A stretch of DNA of 64,000 bases, taken from positions 744,001 through 808,000 of the forward strand of contig NZ_CP047173.1 of NCBI RefSeq assembly GCF_009834185.1, given 5' to 3'. Origin of the DNA: Rathayibacter sp. VKM Ac-2760 (GTDB lineage Bacteria > Actinomycetota > Actinomycetes > Actinomycetales > Microbacteriaceae). The notes beneath the pieces were generated by a model, which made no database searches, was not told the DNA's origin, and worked only from the letters and a program-made list of their open reading frames with translations. Below, piece by piece: positions 1-8,087 of this stretch. The translations under genes were made by a program, and so were the position numbers. Each line of letters begins with the position of its first letter. The first letter of the stretch is position 1.

Positions 1-291
1 GAGTATCTGGCTGCCATCACAACCGAACCACTCTTCTCGACGTCGGCGATCTCTGCCGTCGGTCCGGGCTGCTCGACGACCTCGGCATGCGCCTACAAGG
101 ACGGGAAGACCCCCTACGGCTACGCCGGATCGGGCTCACTGGAGATCGACGTGACCGATGTCACCAAGATCCGCGGCGGAGACCGCCTCACCACGTTCTG
201 GTCAGGGAACACCGGCTACTACGCCAACGCGAACGTGACGGTGAACCTCACCAGCGCCGTCGATCTGACGAAGGTGACGAGGGGCCGATGA
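1..291 (+). CDS. C-terminal part of an unidentified, probably exported protein
   Basis: The window opens inside a gene: frame 1 is open from the first base to a TGA at 289-291, giving the last 96 residues. The fragment is rich in Thr, Ser, Gly and Tyr, has two Cys about six residues apart, and contains strand-like stretches such as GSGSLEIDVTDVTK and ANANVTVNLTSAVDLTK. That composition fits an extracellular beta-sandwich or wall-associated domain. No membrane segment or catalytic motif is visible and I do not recognise the family. The start and any signal peptide lie outside the window. The export assignment is inference from composition only. Confidence 0.6.
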   Translation, partial: EYLAAITTEPLFSTSAISAVGPGCSTTSACAYKDGKTPYGYAGSGSLEIDVTDVTKIRGGDRLTTFWSGNTGYYANANVTVNLTSAVDLTKVTRGR

Positions 292-523
292 CGACCTCAC
301 GCTGCGTATCACGGAGCGCTTCGCCCTCCCGGATGTCCGGGTCGGGCTGAACGCCCGGTCGGCCCGCGATTCGGAGCAGCTCGAGCAGCTCCTGCGCACC
401 CGAGCGGGGCGGGCCGACCCTGACCGCGAGCCGGGTTGGCGGCTGCACCGACCCCTCGTGCGGATCGAGGAGTGGCGCTGGAGAGGCCCGCCGGTGGAGA
501 GGGCGGCTCCGATCAGCCCTTGA
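290..523 (+). pseudogene. possible gene remnant with coding-like codon use and no start codon
   Basis: Immediately after the upstream stop, frame 2 stays open for about 77 codons with strong G/C at third positions. It reads like real protein, for example LTLRITERFALPDVRVG and SEQLEQLLRTRAGR. No usable start codon follows the in-frame stop at 275-277, and its end runs antisense into the 3' end of the permease gene at 513. It may be the tail of a gene disrupted by deletion or frameshift. Family unknown. Confidence 0.3.
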
Positions 524-1436
524 CCGCTCCGGAGGTCATGCCCGCGACGATCTGGCGGTTGAAGAAGATGTACATCACCAGCGGCGGGATCGTGATGAGC
601 AGCACGTCCATGAAGAGCAGGTTCCACGACGAGACCGACTGCGAGGAGAAGTTGTAGAGCGTGAGCTGCACGGTCGCGTTGTCGTCGCCCGGGAGGAAGT
701 ACAGGGCGTAGGTGAAGTCGTTGAACACCGTCACGGCCTGGACGACGATCACGGTCACGATCACCGGCTTCAGTAGCGGCAGCACCACGGTGAAGAAGAG
801 GCGGAAGGGGCCGGCGCCGTCGATGGTCGCCGCCTCGTCCAGCTCGCGGGGGATCGTCGAGACGAAGGCGCGGAACAGGAGGATGCAGAAGGAGAGTCCG
901 AAGGCGACGTGCACGGCGATCAGGCCGGGCAGGGTCTTGAAGAGCTCGAGGCCCTGCAGCACCCAGATGGTCGGGACGACGGCGGGCGGGATGATCAGGC
1001 CGGCGAGGACGAAGCCGTTGACGAGCGGGTTCCACTTCGAGCGGCGGCGCTGGAGCACGTAGCCGACCATCGCCGCGAGGACGACCATCACGGTGACCGA
1101 GACGATCGTGAGGATCGCACTGTTCGCGAACGCCCGCAGCAGCACGAAGTTCCGGGCCGAGATCACCTCCTGGAGGTTCTCGAAGAAGAGCCACTGGGTG
1201 GGGAGCGTGAAGCCCAGCAGCGACGACTCCTGCTGCGTCTTCGCGGCGGTGAGCACGATGAAGAGGAAGGGGACGATGAAGACGATGACGGCGAGGACGA
1301 TCGCGACGATGCCTCCGCCGTAGCGCCAGGTCCGGGAGCCGCGGCCGACGCCGCGCTGGCGCACCTTCGCGCGCAGCGGGTCGTCCTGGAGCGGGGTCGG
1401 CGAGAGCGGGGCGGGCGTGAGCGGAGTGGTGGTCAC
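513..1436 (-). CDS. carbohydrate ABC transporter permease, MalG type
   Basis: Second inner-membrane permease of a sugar ABC importer, 307 residues. It has an N-terminal cytoplasmic tail rich in Pro/Thr, a first membrane helix near residues 37-60 and five more hydrophobic spans. The EAA loop that docks the ATPase is visible as EAATIDGAGPFRLFF followed by VVLPLLKP. The GTG start at 1436 overlaps the TGA stop of the upstream permease (GTGA, 1433-1436), so the two are translationally coupled. Family knowledge: MalF/MalG-type pairs work with a lipoprotein binding protein and a shared MsiK-like ATPase encoded elsewhere; no ATPase gene is present here. The transported sugar is probably a rhamnoside, inferred from the GH78 gene nearby. 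Confidence 0.92.
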   Translation of the reverse strand: MTTTPLTPAPLSPTPLQDDPLRAKVRQRGVGRGSRTWRYGGGIVAIVLAVIVFIVPFLFIVLTAAKTQQESSLLGFTLPTQWLFFENLQEVISARNFVLLRAFANSAILTIVSVTVMVVLAAMVGYVLQRRRSKWNPLVNGFVLAGLIIPPAVVPTIWVLQGLELFKTLPGLIAVHVAFGLSFCILLFRAFVSTIPRELDEAATIDGAGPFRLFFTVVLPLLKPVIVTVIVVQAVTVFNDFTYALYFLPGDDNATVQLTLYNFSSQSVSSWNLLFMDVLLITIPPLVMYIFFNRQIVAGMTSGAVKG

Positions 1437-2368
1437 AGCTCCTTGTCCTTCCGGTTGAGCCAGGCCGAGAGCGGGAAGATCAGCGCTGCGACGACGAGGA
1501 AGAGGATGACGTTGCCGGCGGTCGAGAGACCGTAGAAGCCCGCCTGGTACTGCTTGTAGATGACGGAGGCGACCACGTCGCTGGTGAAGCCCGGGCCGCC
1601 CTTGGTCATCGCCCAGATCAGGTCGAACGAGCGCAGCCCGCCGATCAGCGAGAGGAGGATGACCGTCACGGTCGCGGGACGCAGTAGCGGCAGCGTGATG
1701 TGCCGGAAGTTGTGCCAGGCGCCGGCGCCGTCGACGCGGGCGGCCTCGAAGTAGTCCTGCGGGATCGCGACGATGCCGGCGATGTAGATGAGCGTCGCGA
1801 GTCCGACGCCCTTCCAGACGTCGACGAGCGCGACCGAGAAGAGCGCCCACTGCGGGTCGGTGAGCCAGCCCGGGCCGGCGACGCCGATCGTCGCGAGGCC
1901 CTGGTTGATCAGTCCGTCGAAGGGGTCGAGCAGCACCTTGAAGGTGATGCCGATGCCGATCGTCGACACCAGCACGGGGAAGAACACGACGCTGCGGAGG
2001 AAGCCGCGGCCGATGATCTGCGAGCTCAGCAGCACGCCGAGGGCCATGCCGAGCACGATCTTGAGGCCCGAGGTGATCGCCGCGTAGATGAAGGTGTTGA
2101 CGAAGCCGGTCGTCAGCGCCGGGTCCTGGAAGAACTCGACGAAGTTCTCGAAGCCGATGAAGGTCGAATCGAACAGCGTCCAGCGGGTGAGGGAGAAGTA
2201 GAGGGAGGCGACCGTCGGGACCAGGAAGAGGACCACGTAGAAGACGCCGGCCGGCAGGTAGAACCACGTCGGGTACGGGCTCTTCATCGCCTTGCGCCGC
2301 TTCGGCGGCTCGGGGGAGCGGGAGGGGTCGGAGCGCCGTGCCGGGCGCTTCTCCATCGTTGCGGTCAT
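1433..2368 (-). CDS. carbohydrate ABC transporter permease, MalF type
   Basis: First inner-membrane permease of the sugar importer, 311 residues. It starts with a basic, Pro-rich cytoplasmic tail, then six predicted membrane spans beginning with WFYLPAGVFYVVLFLVPTVA. The EAA loop reads EAARVDGAGAWHNF with ITLPLLRP following. The ATG at 2368 is preceded by GGAG at suitable spacing. The gene lies 100 bp downstream of the binding-protein gene and overlaps the second permease by four bases, giving the order binding protein, MalF-like, MalG-like that is standard for CUT1-type transporters. Expected to be repressed with the binding protein by the divergently encoded LacI regulator. Confidence 0.92.
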   Translation of the reverse strand: MTATMEKRPARRSDPSRSPEPPKRRKAMKSPYPTWFYLPAGVFYVVLFLVPTVASLYFSLTRWTLFDSTFIGFENFVEFFQDPALTTGFVNTFIYAAITSGLKIVLGMALGVLLSSQIIGRGFLRSVVFFPVLVSTIGIGITFKVLLDPFDGLINQGLATIGVAGPGWLTDPQWALFSVALVDVWKGVGLATLIYIAGIVAIPQDYFEAARVDGAGAWHNFRHITLPLLRPATVTVILLSLIGGLRSFDLIWAMTKGGPGFTSDVVASVIYKQYQAGFYGLSTAGNVILFLVVAALIFPLSAWLNRKDKEL

Positions 2369-2468
2369 CAGATCTCCGTCGATCGGCCGGGGGAGGGGTG
2401 GGAGGGCGGTGCGCCCGGGGGAAGGGGCCGTGAGCGGAGGGAGTGCCTCCGCTCACGACCCCCGAGGC

Positions 2469-3791
2469 TCACCAGCCGTCGAGGCCGAGCTGCTTGGCCT
2501 GCTTCGTGACGTCGTCGTCGTACTGCTGAGCACCCTCCGCGGCGGGCGTGATGCCCGAGCCGACGGCGACGGTGATCTGCTCCAGCGCCGGTCCCTTGAT
2601 CGGGGAGAGGAACTCGAGCGCGAGGCCCGTGTCACCGCTGTCGAAGTAGGGCTGCATGTCCGAGACGAGCGCGGGTACGTCGTCGGGCAGGGTGCAGCCG
2701 TCGATCACGAAGGGACCCTGGGGTGCCGCGATCTCGCTCTGGATGTCGCAGCTCTCGGGAGTGACCAGGAACGCCATCAGCTTCTTGGCGCTCTCGAGCT
2801 TCGCGCCCTCGGTCGACTTGGGGACGTAGACCGCGTTGGGCTGCCAGACGGTCAGCGGGTTGGAGTCGGCGGACTCGCCGGGCAGCGGGAACAGGCCGAC
2901 CTTGTCGAGCGAGTCGGGGTAGTTCTGGATCAGCGGGCCGGCCGCGAAGGTCAGCATCGGGTACTGCGCACCCTCGCCGGTCGCGACCATGCGGACGCCG
3001 TCGTCGTAGGTGGCGGAGGCGTAGTCCTCGTTCACCAGGCCCGACTCCGCCACCTGCTGCAGGTGCTCGAAGCCGGCCAGGGCGGGCTCGTCCACGTACT
3101 TGGCGTCGTTGGCGGTGTACTGCTCCGCCCACTCCGGGTCCTGCGCGAGGACGTTGGCGAAGTCGCCGAGCACGAAGAGCTGCGAGGTCCAGGTGTCGCC
3201 GTAGGTCTGGATGATCGGCGCGACGTCGCCGGCGGCCTTGATCGCCTCGCTGTTCGCGATGAACTCGTCCCAGGTCTTCGGCACGGTCAGGCCGAGCGAG
3301 CTGTAGACGTCCTTGTTGTAGAGGACGGCGCCGCCCATCGCCTGGCCGAGCGGGATGCCGTAGAGGTCCGAGTCGGTCGACACGACGGTGCGGAAGCCCT
3401 CGTCGAGCGAGTCGACCCAGGCCTCGTCCGAGAGCGGCGCGAGGTTCTGGTCGGGGTTGAGCGCCTGGAAGAGCGAGCCGGAGTTGTAGGCGAAGACGTC
3501 GTTCATCTCGCCGGTCGCGAGGCGCGTCTTGACGAGGTTGTCGCCCTCGCTGCCCTGCGGGCGGGTCTCGATGTCGAGGGTGATGCCCTCGTTCTCCTCC
3601 TCGAACTTCGACTTCAGCGCGTCCCAGAGCTCGACGGTCGCGGTCTGGTTGTCGATGAGCACGCTGAGCGTGGCGCCGTCGGCGGAATCGCCGCCACCGC
3701 CTCCGGTGCTGCAGCCGGTGAGCGCGAGAGCGAGAGCCGCTCCTCCTGCGCCGAGGGCGAGCACTGCTCGCCGGTTCTGTCGGGTCGACAT
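2469..3791 (-). CDS. extracellular sugar-binding lipoprotein of an ABC importer
   Basis: Family 1 solute-binding protein, 440 residues. It captures sugar outside the membrane and delivers it to the two permeases downstream. The signal peptide has RR at residues 7-8, a hydrophobic core and a lipobox LTGC with Cys27, followed by a Gly/Ser linker. The body carries typical family elements such as YNKDVYSSLGLTVPKTWDEF. The start is the ATG at 3791 rather than an in-frame ATG 12 bases upstream, because GGAGG sits five bases before the former. First gene of the minus-strand operon and divergent from lacI with two palindromic operators in between. Substrate is probably an alpha-L-rhamnoside by context; this is inference. 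Confidence 0.92.
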   Translation of the reverse strand: MSTRQNRRAVLALGAGGAALALALTGCSTGGGGGDSADGATLSVLIDNQTATVELWDALKSKFEEENEGITLDIETRPQGSEGDNLVKTRLATGEMNDVFAYNSGSLFQALNPDQNLAPLSDEAWVDSLDEGFRTVVSTDSDLYGIPLGQAMGGAVLYNKDVYSSLGLTVPKTWDEFIANSEAIKAAGDVAPIIQTYGDTWTSQLFVLGDFANVLAQDPEWAEQYTANDAKYVDEPALAGFEHLQQVAESGLVNEDYASATYDDGVRMVATGEGAQYPMLTFAAGPLIQNYPDSLDKVGLFPLPGESADSNPLTVWQPNAVYVPKSTEGAKLESAKKLMAFLVTPESCDIQSEIAAPQGPFVIDGCTLPDDVPALVSDMQPYFDSGDTGLALEFLSPIKGPALEQITVAVGSGITPAAEGAQQYDDDVTKQAKQLGLDGW

Positions 3792-3913
3792 CACTACCTC
3801 CATGTAGGGACAACTTCTTCGTTGCGGGGGTGCCCGGGGGCTGTCGTCCTGCTGCCGGACCGTTCGGAAGGCCGGGCTGCGGGGCGACGCAGGGAGAACC
3901 TACGTCCGCGCCG

Positions 3914-3925
3914 TGAAACGTGTCA
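3914..3925. promoter_or_regulatory. probable LacI-family operator, site 1
   Basis: TGAAACGTGTCA is a near-perfect palindrome with the central CG and TGAAAC half-site typical of LacI-family operators; one pair mismatches. It lies in the 264-bp divergent gap between the binding-protein gene and the lacI gene, closer to the transporter promoter. Role as a repressor site is inferred from position and form. Confidence 0.6.
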
Positions 3926-3943
3926 ACGAAAATGCGCAAATCC

Positions 3944-3957
3944 GTGGATCGATCTAC
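3944..3957. promoter_or_regulatory. probable LacI-family operator, site 2
   Basis: GTGGATCGATCTAC is a 14-bp palindrome with one mismatched pair and a central CG. It is centred 31 bp from site 1, about three helical turns, so two repressor dimers could sit on the same face. It is about 100 bp upstream of the lacI start. Confidence 0.5.
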
Positions 3958-4055
3958 ACAATCGCAAGTGAACCGTTACAGTGGCGTTCGCGGCGGCCCC
4001 GATCGGAGCCCCGATCACGGCTGCACGGCAGCAGCGACACCGCGAGGAGGCGATG

Positions 4056-5177
4056 ATGAGCTCGATCGACACCGGACACCGGGGTCCCGCCACCATCCAG
4101 GACGTCGCCCTGCACGCCGGCGTCTCCCGCGCCGCGGTCTCGAAGGTCATCCGCAACGCCTACGGCGTCAGCGCGTCGATGCGGGAGCGCGTCACCGCCG
4201 CGATCGACGAGCTCGACTACCGGCCGAGCGTCGCGGCGCGCGCCATGCGCGGCGCCAGCTTCACCCTCGGCGTCGAGGTGCCCTCGCTCGACAACGCCTT
4301 CTTCAACCGGATCGTGACCGGCGCGAGCACCGCCCTGGAGGGGACCCGCTACCAGCTGGTGGTGGCGCCGGTGCAGAGCGACTTCGGCGACGACGGGCTG
4401 CGCGCCATCGAGGCGCTGGTCGACCGCCAGGTCGACGGGCTCATCGCCGTCTCGCCCGTGGTCAGCCACGCCTGGCTCGAGCGGCAGTCGACGCGGATCC
4501 CGATCGTCATGCTCGGGCGGCACGACGCGTCCGTCGGCTACGACACCGTCACCAACGACGACGTCGCCGGCACGGATCTCCTGATGGACCACCTCTTCGC
4601 CCTCGGGCACCGCCGCATCGTGCACCTCACCGAGAGCAGCCAGGTCACCCACCGGCTCGCGGAGGCGCCGCACTTCGTCCGGCGCGTCCGCTACGAGGAG
4701 CGGATGCGCGAGGCCGGCCTCGAGAGCGAGACGCACATCGTGCACGTCGACGCGGAGCGCAGCGACGCCCGGGTCCGCTCGCTCGAGCTGTTCCGCTCGC
4801 CCGACCGGCCCACGGCCCTCTTCGCGGGCAACGACTCGCTCGCGCTCGGCGCGCTCTGGGCCCGGAGCGACGCCGGACTCGACCCCGCCGAGCTGTCGAT
4901 CGTCGGCTACGACGACATCGAGATCGCGGCCCACCCGGGTGTCTCCCTGACGACGATCGATCAGCACGGCGAGACGCTCGGCGCCCGCTCGGTCGAGCTG
5001 CTGCTCCAGCGCATCGCCGGCCGGACCGAGGCCGTGCACTTCGAGGTCGACCCGGTGCTCCGGGTCCGCGCGTCCTCGGCGCCGCTCCGGACTCCGCCAC
5101 TCCGGACCCCCGCGCTCCCGACCCCCGCACTCGCCGCAGACCCCGCCACCCACTCTCACCACCCCGACCACTCCTGA
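4056..5177 (+). CDS. LacI-family transcriptional regulator of the rhamnoside locus
   Basis: DNA-binding repressor of 373 residues. The N-terminal helix-turn-helix reads TIQDVALHAGVSRAAVSKVI followed by a hinge region ending RPSVAARAMRG, then a periplasmic-binding-protein-like sensor domain with the family signatures LGHRRIVHL and SIVGYDDIEIAAH. The C-terminus is an unusual low-complexity tail of repeated Leu-Arg-Thr-Pro/Leu-Pro-Thr-Pro units. The ATG at 4056 is preferred over one at 4053 because GAGGAGG ends five bases before it. The stop lies 10 bp before the GH78 gene, so the two are one operon, divergent from the transporter. Likely effector is a sugar released from rhamnosides. Confidence 0.93.
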   Translation: MSSIDTGHRGPATIQDVALHAGVSRAAVSKVIRNAYGVSASMRERVTAAIDELDYRPSVAARAMRGASFTLGVEVPSLDNAFFNRIVTGASTALEGTRYQLVVAPVQSDFGDDGLRAIEALVDRQVDGLIAVSPVVSHAWLERQSTRIPIVMLGRHDASVGYDTVTNDDVAGTDLLMDHLFALGHRRIVHLTESSQVTHRLAEAPHFVRRVRYEERMREAGLESETHIVHVDAERSDARVRSLELFRSPDRPTALFAGNDSLALGALWARSDAGLDPAELSIVGYDDIEIAAHPGVSLTTIDQHGETLGARSVELLLQRIAGRTEAVHFEVDPVLRVRASSAPLRTPPLRTPALPTPALAADPATHSHHPDHS

Positions 5178-5187
5178 CAGAAGGACG

Positions 5188-7437
5188 ATGATGACCGACT
5201 GGACCGCCCGCTTCACGGCGCCCGCCGCCGCCCTGGACGCCGCCCCCCTGCTCCGCCGCGAGACCGCCCTCGAGACCGGGCACGGCGACGTCGTCTCCGC
5301 GACCCTCGCCCTCTCGGCGCTGGGCATCGTCGAGGCCTGGATCGACGGCGAGCCCGTCTCGGACGAGCTCTTCACCCCGGGCTGGACGAGCTACGAGTGG
5401 CGCCTGCGCTACTCGGAGCACGACGTCACGAGCCTGATCTCCGGCGACAGCGTCGTCCTCGCGCTCGCGCTGGGCGACGGCTGGTACCGCGGCCGCCTGA
5501 CCTGGGGCGAGGGCGCCGAGCCCTACGGCACCGAGATCGCCGGCTTCGCCGAGCTGCGGATCACCTTCGCCGACGGCGCCGAGCAGGTCGTCGCGACCGA
5601 CGACTCCTGGCGCGCCGCGACCGGATCGACGACCGCCGACAGCATCTACGACGGTCAGGACATCGACGCCCGCCTCGAGCCGCAGGGCTGGAGGAGCGCC
5701 GGCTTCGACGACTCCGCCTGGACCGCGACCCGCGAGATCGACGTCGACCTCTCGATGCTCGAGCCCTACATCGCGCCGCCCGTGCGCCGTCTGCGCGAGG
5801 TCGCGCCGCAGAAGGTCTGGACGAGCCCCTCCGGCCGCACCCTCGTCGACTTCGGCGAGAACCTCGTCGGCTGGCTGCGCGTCGAGGTCACCGGCCCCGA
5901 GGGGAGCACGGTCACGCTCCGGCACGCCGAGGTCCTCGAGAACGACGAGCTGGGCGTGCGCCCTCTGCGCGCGGCGGAGGCGACCGACCGCTTCACCCTC
6001 TCCGGCGGCGCGGACGTGTTCGAGCCGACCCTCACCTTCCACGGCTTCCGCTACGCCGAGGTCGAGGGCTGGCCCGGAGACATCGCCGACGGTGCCCTCA
6101 CCGCGGTCGTCGTCTCCAGCGACCTGCGCCGGATCGGCACCTTCCGCAGCTCCGACGACCTCGTCAACCAGCTGCACGACAACGTCTACCGCGGCATGGT
6201 CGGCAACTTCCTCGACGTGCCGACCGACTGCCCGCAGCGCGACGAGCGCCTGGGCTGGACCGGCGACATCGCCGCCTTCGCCTCGACCGCCGTCTATCTC
6301 GCCGACTCCAAGGACTTCCTCCGCGACTGGCTGCGCGACCTGGCGCTGGAGCAGGAGCACCACGCCGGCGCCGTCCCGTTCGTCGTCCCGGACGTGCTGA
6401 AGCGCCGCACCGCGGAGATCGAGTTCCCGCCGATGGACTCCACCGCGCTCTGGAGCGACGCCGCGGCCTGGGTGCCGTGGGCGGTCTGGGAGGCGTACGG
6501 CGACCCGGTCGTGCTCGAGGAGTCGTTCGCGTCGATGGCCTCGCACGCCCGCCGCGTGCGCTCGAAGCTGTCGGACTCGGGAGTCTGGGACACCGGCTTC
6601 CAGTTCGGCGACTGGCTCGACCCCGACGCGGCGCCCGACAAGCCGGCCGACGCGAAGGCCGACACCGGCGTCGTCGCCACGGCCTGCGCCTACCGCACGG
6701 CGCGCATCGTCGCCGAGAGCGCCGCCGTGCTCGGCCGCACCGAGGACGAGCGGGAGTTCGCCGACATGGCGGACGGGCTGCGTGCGGCGTTCCGCGCGAA
6801 GTACGTCGCCGACCAGCGCGTCTTCAGCGACTGCACCACGGTCTACTCGCTCGCGATCGTCTTCGGCCTGCTCGACGACGACGAGCTCGGCTGGGCCGGC
6901 GACCGCCTCGCCGAGCTGGTCGCCGAGAGCGGCTACACGATCTCGACCGGCTTCGCGGGCACGCCGTTCATCACCGACGCGCTGTCCTCGACCGGGCACA
7001 TCGACGCCGCGTACCGCCTGCTCCTGCAGCGCGAGTGCCCGTCCTGGCTGTACCCGGTGACGATGGGCGCGACGACCGTCTGGGAGCGCTGGGACTCGAT
7101 GCTGCCCGACGGCAGCATCAACCCGGGCGAGATGACCTCGTTCAACCACTACGCGCTCGGCGCCGTCGCCGACTGGCTGCACCGCGTGGTCGGCGGCCTC
7201 GCCCCGCTGGAGCCCGGCTACTCCCGCCTCCTGGTCGCGCCGCAGCCCGGCACCGACCTCGACTGGGCCGAGTCCACGCTGGAGACCCCGCACGGCCTCG
7301 CGTCGGTCCGCTGGGACCGCCGCGGCGACGCGATCGAGCTGGCCGTCACCGTGCCGGACGGAGCGACCGCCGTCGTCCGCACGGCCGGCACCGAGGATCG
7401 CGAGCTCGCCTCGGGCGCGCACACGCTGACCCTCTGA
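5188..7437 (+). CDS. alpha-L-rhamnosidase, GH78
   Basis: Glycoside hydrolase of 749 residues that removes terminal alpha-L-rhamnose from plant glycosides or polysaccharides by inversion. The N-terminal half holds the beta-sandwich domains (LALALGDGWYRGRLTW). The (alpha/alpha)6 barrel begins with the family's diagnostic acidic motif VPTDCPQRDERLGWTGD, which carries the general acid. Later come PPMDSTALWSDAAAW and SFNHYALGAVADWLHR, both typical of GH78. No signal peptide is visible, so it acts in the cytoplasm on imported substrate, which fits the neighbouring importer. An AAGG Shine-Dalgarno lies three bases before this ATG and six before a second ATG at 5191; either may be used. Confidence 0.93.
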   Translation: MMTDWTARFTAPAAALDAAPLLRRETALETGHGDVVSATLALSALGIVEAWIDGEPVSDELFTPGWTSYEWRLRYSEHDVTSLISGDSVVLALALGDGWYRGRLTWGEGAEPYGTEIAGFAELRITFADGAEQVVATDDSWRAATGSTTADSIYDGQDIDARLEPQGWRSAGFDDSAWTATREIDVDLSMLEPYIAPPVRRLREVAPQKVWTSPSGRTLVDFGENLVGWLRVEVTGPEGSTVTLRHAEVLENDELGVRPLRAAEATDRFTLSGGADVFEPTLTFHGFRYAEVEGWPGDIADGALTAVVVSSDLRRIGTFRSSDDLVNQLHDNVYRGMVGNFLDVPTDCPQRDERLGWTGDIAAFASTAVYLADSKDFLRDWLRDLALEQEHHAGAVPFVVPDVLKRRTAEIEFPPMDSTALWSDAAAWVPWAVWEAYGDPVVLEESFASMASHARRVRSKLSDSGVWDTGFQFGDWLDPDAAPDKPADAKADTGVVATACAYRTARIVAESAAVLGRTEDEREFADMADGLRAAFRAKYVADQRVFSDCTTVYSLAIVFGLLDDDELGWAGDRLAELVAESGYTISTGFAGTPFITDALSSTGHIDAAYRLLLQRECPSWLYPVTMGATTVWERWDSMLPDGSINPGEMTSFNHYALGAVADWLHRVVGGLAPLEPGYSRLLVAPQPGTDLDWAESTLETPHGLASVRWDRRGDAIELAVTVPDGATAVVRTAGTEDRELASGAHTLTL

Positions 7438-7444
7438 GCGCGGA

Positions 7445-7472
7445 GGGCCCGACGCTTCCGTGCGTCGGGCCC
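7445..7472. terminator. hairpin terminator between convergent genes
   Basis: A perfect 11-bp stem (GGGCCCGACGC, complement at 7462-7472) with a six-base loop lies eight bases after the GH78 stop, followed by a C/T-rich run. It also sits just beyond the stop of the minus-strand gene ending at 7480, so it can terminate both directions. Confidence 0.8.
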
Positions 7473-7479
7473 CTCTCTC

Positions 7480-8087
7480 TCAGACCTCCGCGATGTGGTC
7501 CCGGACGAGGGAGCCGAACCGCCCTCTCGGAACGGGGGAACCGCGGAGCATCAACTTGAGCCCCGGTGATCCGGCGATGCGCCGGAGCGCCAGCGCCGCA
7601 TCGCGCCGGGCCCCGGTCTGCGCACCGTCGCCGATCCTCCACCCGCCGATGTCCTCGGCACGGTGCGCATCTCTGATCTCCATCAGGTTGTAGATGTCGA
7701 CGAGGTCCTTCTGGGCGCGGCGCGACTCGTAGGCGAGTGCTTTGACGATCAGCGCTCGCTCGACGCCGGGGACCCGAGTCGAGAACGTGAGAAGCGTCGT
7801 GTCGAGCAGGACTGCCGTCACGCCGAGTTCGGGGTGTAGCCGAGCCCGGTCAGCGCGTCGTGGAGCGTCCCTCGGGCGGCGACGAGGGGGGACACCGCGG
7901 CATCCGCATCGGCGGTCCGGCGCACGATCAGTCCTGAACTCGGGTACGCACCGCAGAGAAGTGCGACCATCTGCCCGCCGACGATGCAGGCGTCCTCGAG
8001 GCCGGCGATCGCGAGTGATGCGTCCTCCAAGGCATGGAGGGCGGCATCGTCGGCTTCGGACGTGGAGGGAAGGTCGACCGACGTCAT
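7480..8087 (-). pseudogene. broken AbiEii-type nucleotidyltransferase toxin gene
   Basis: The reading frame starts at ATG 8087, overlaps the stop of the AbiEi-like gene by four bases (ATGA), and encodes the N-terminal nucleotidyltransferase core (ACIVGGQMVALLCGAYPSS, then RTADADAAV). It stops at 7818 after 89 residues. In another frame, from about 7815 to 7480, lies the matching C-terminal part (VPGVERALIVKALAYESR, RAQKDLVDIYNLME). In intact relatives these parts are one protein with a middle stretch of some tens of residues between them. That stretch is missing here and the frame changes at the junction near 7810-7820, so I infer an internal deletion. A short N-terminal protein may still be made but would lack the C-terminal half. 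Confidence 0.72.

Noticed and set aside
4645..7422. Very long open frame antisense to lacI and the GH78 gene
   Set aside because: It mirrors the two sense genes; composition is Arg/Gly/Ala/Val/Asp-rich as expected for antisense reading of GC-rich genes, and the sense frames carry complete family motifs. The same applies to long antisense frames over 22221-23753, 25130-28138, 34321-36975 and 58918-61122.
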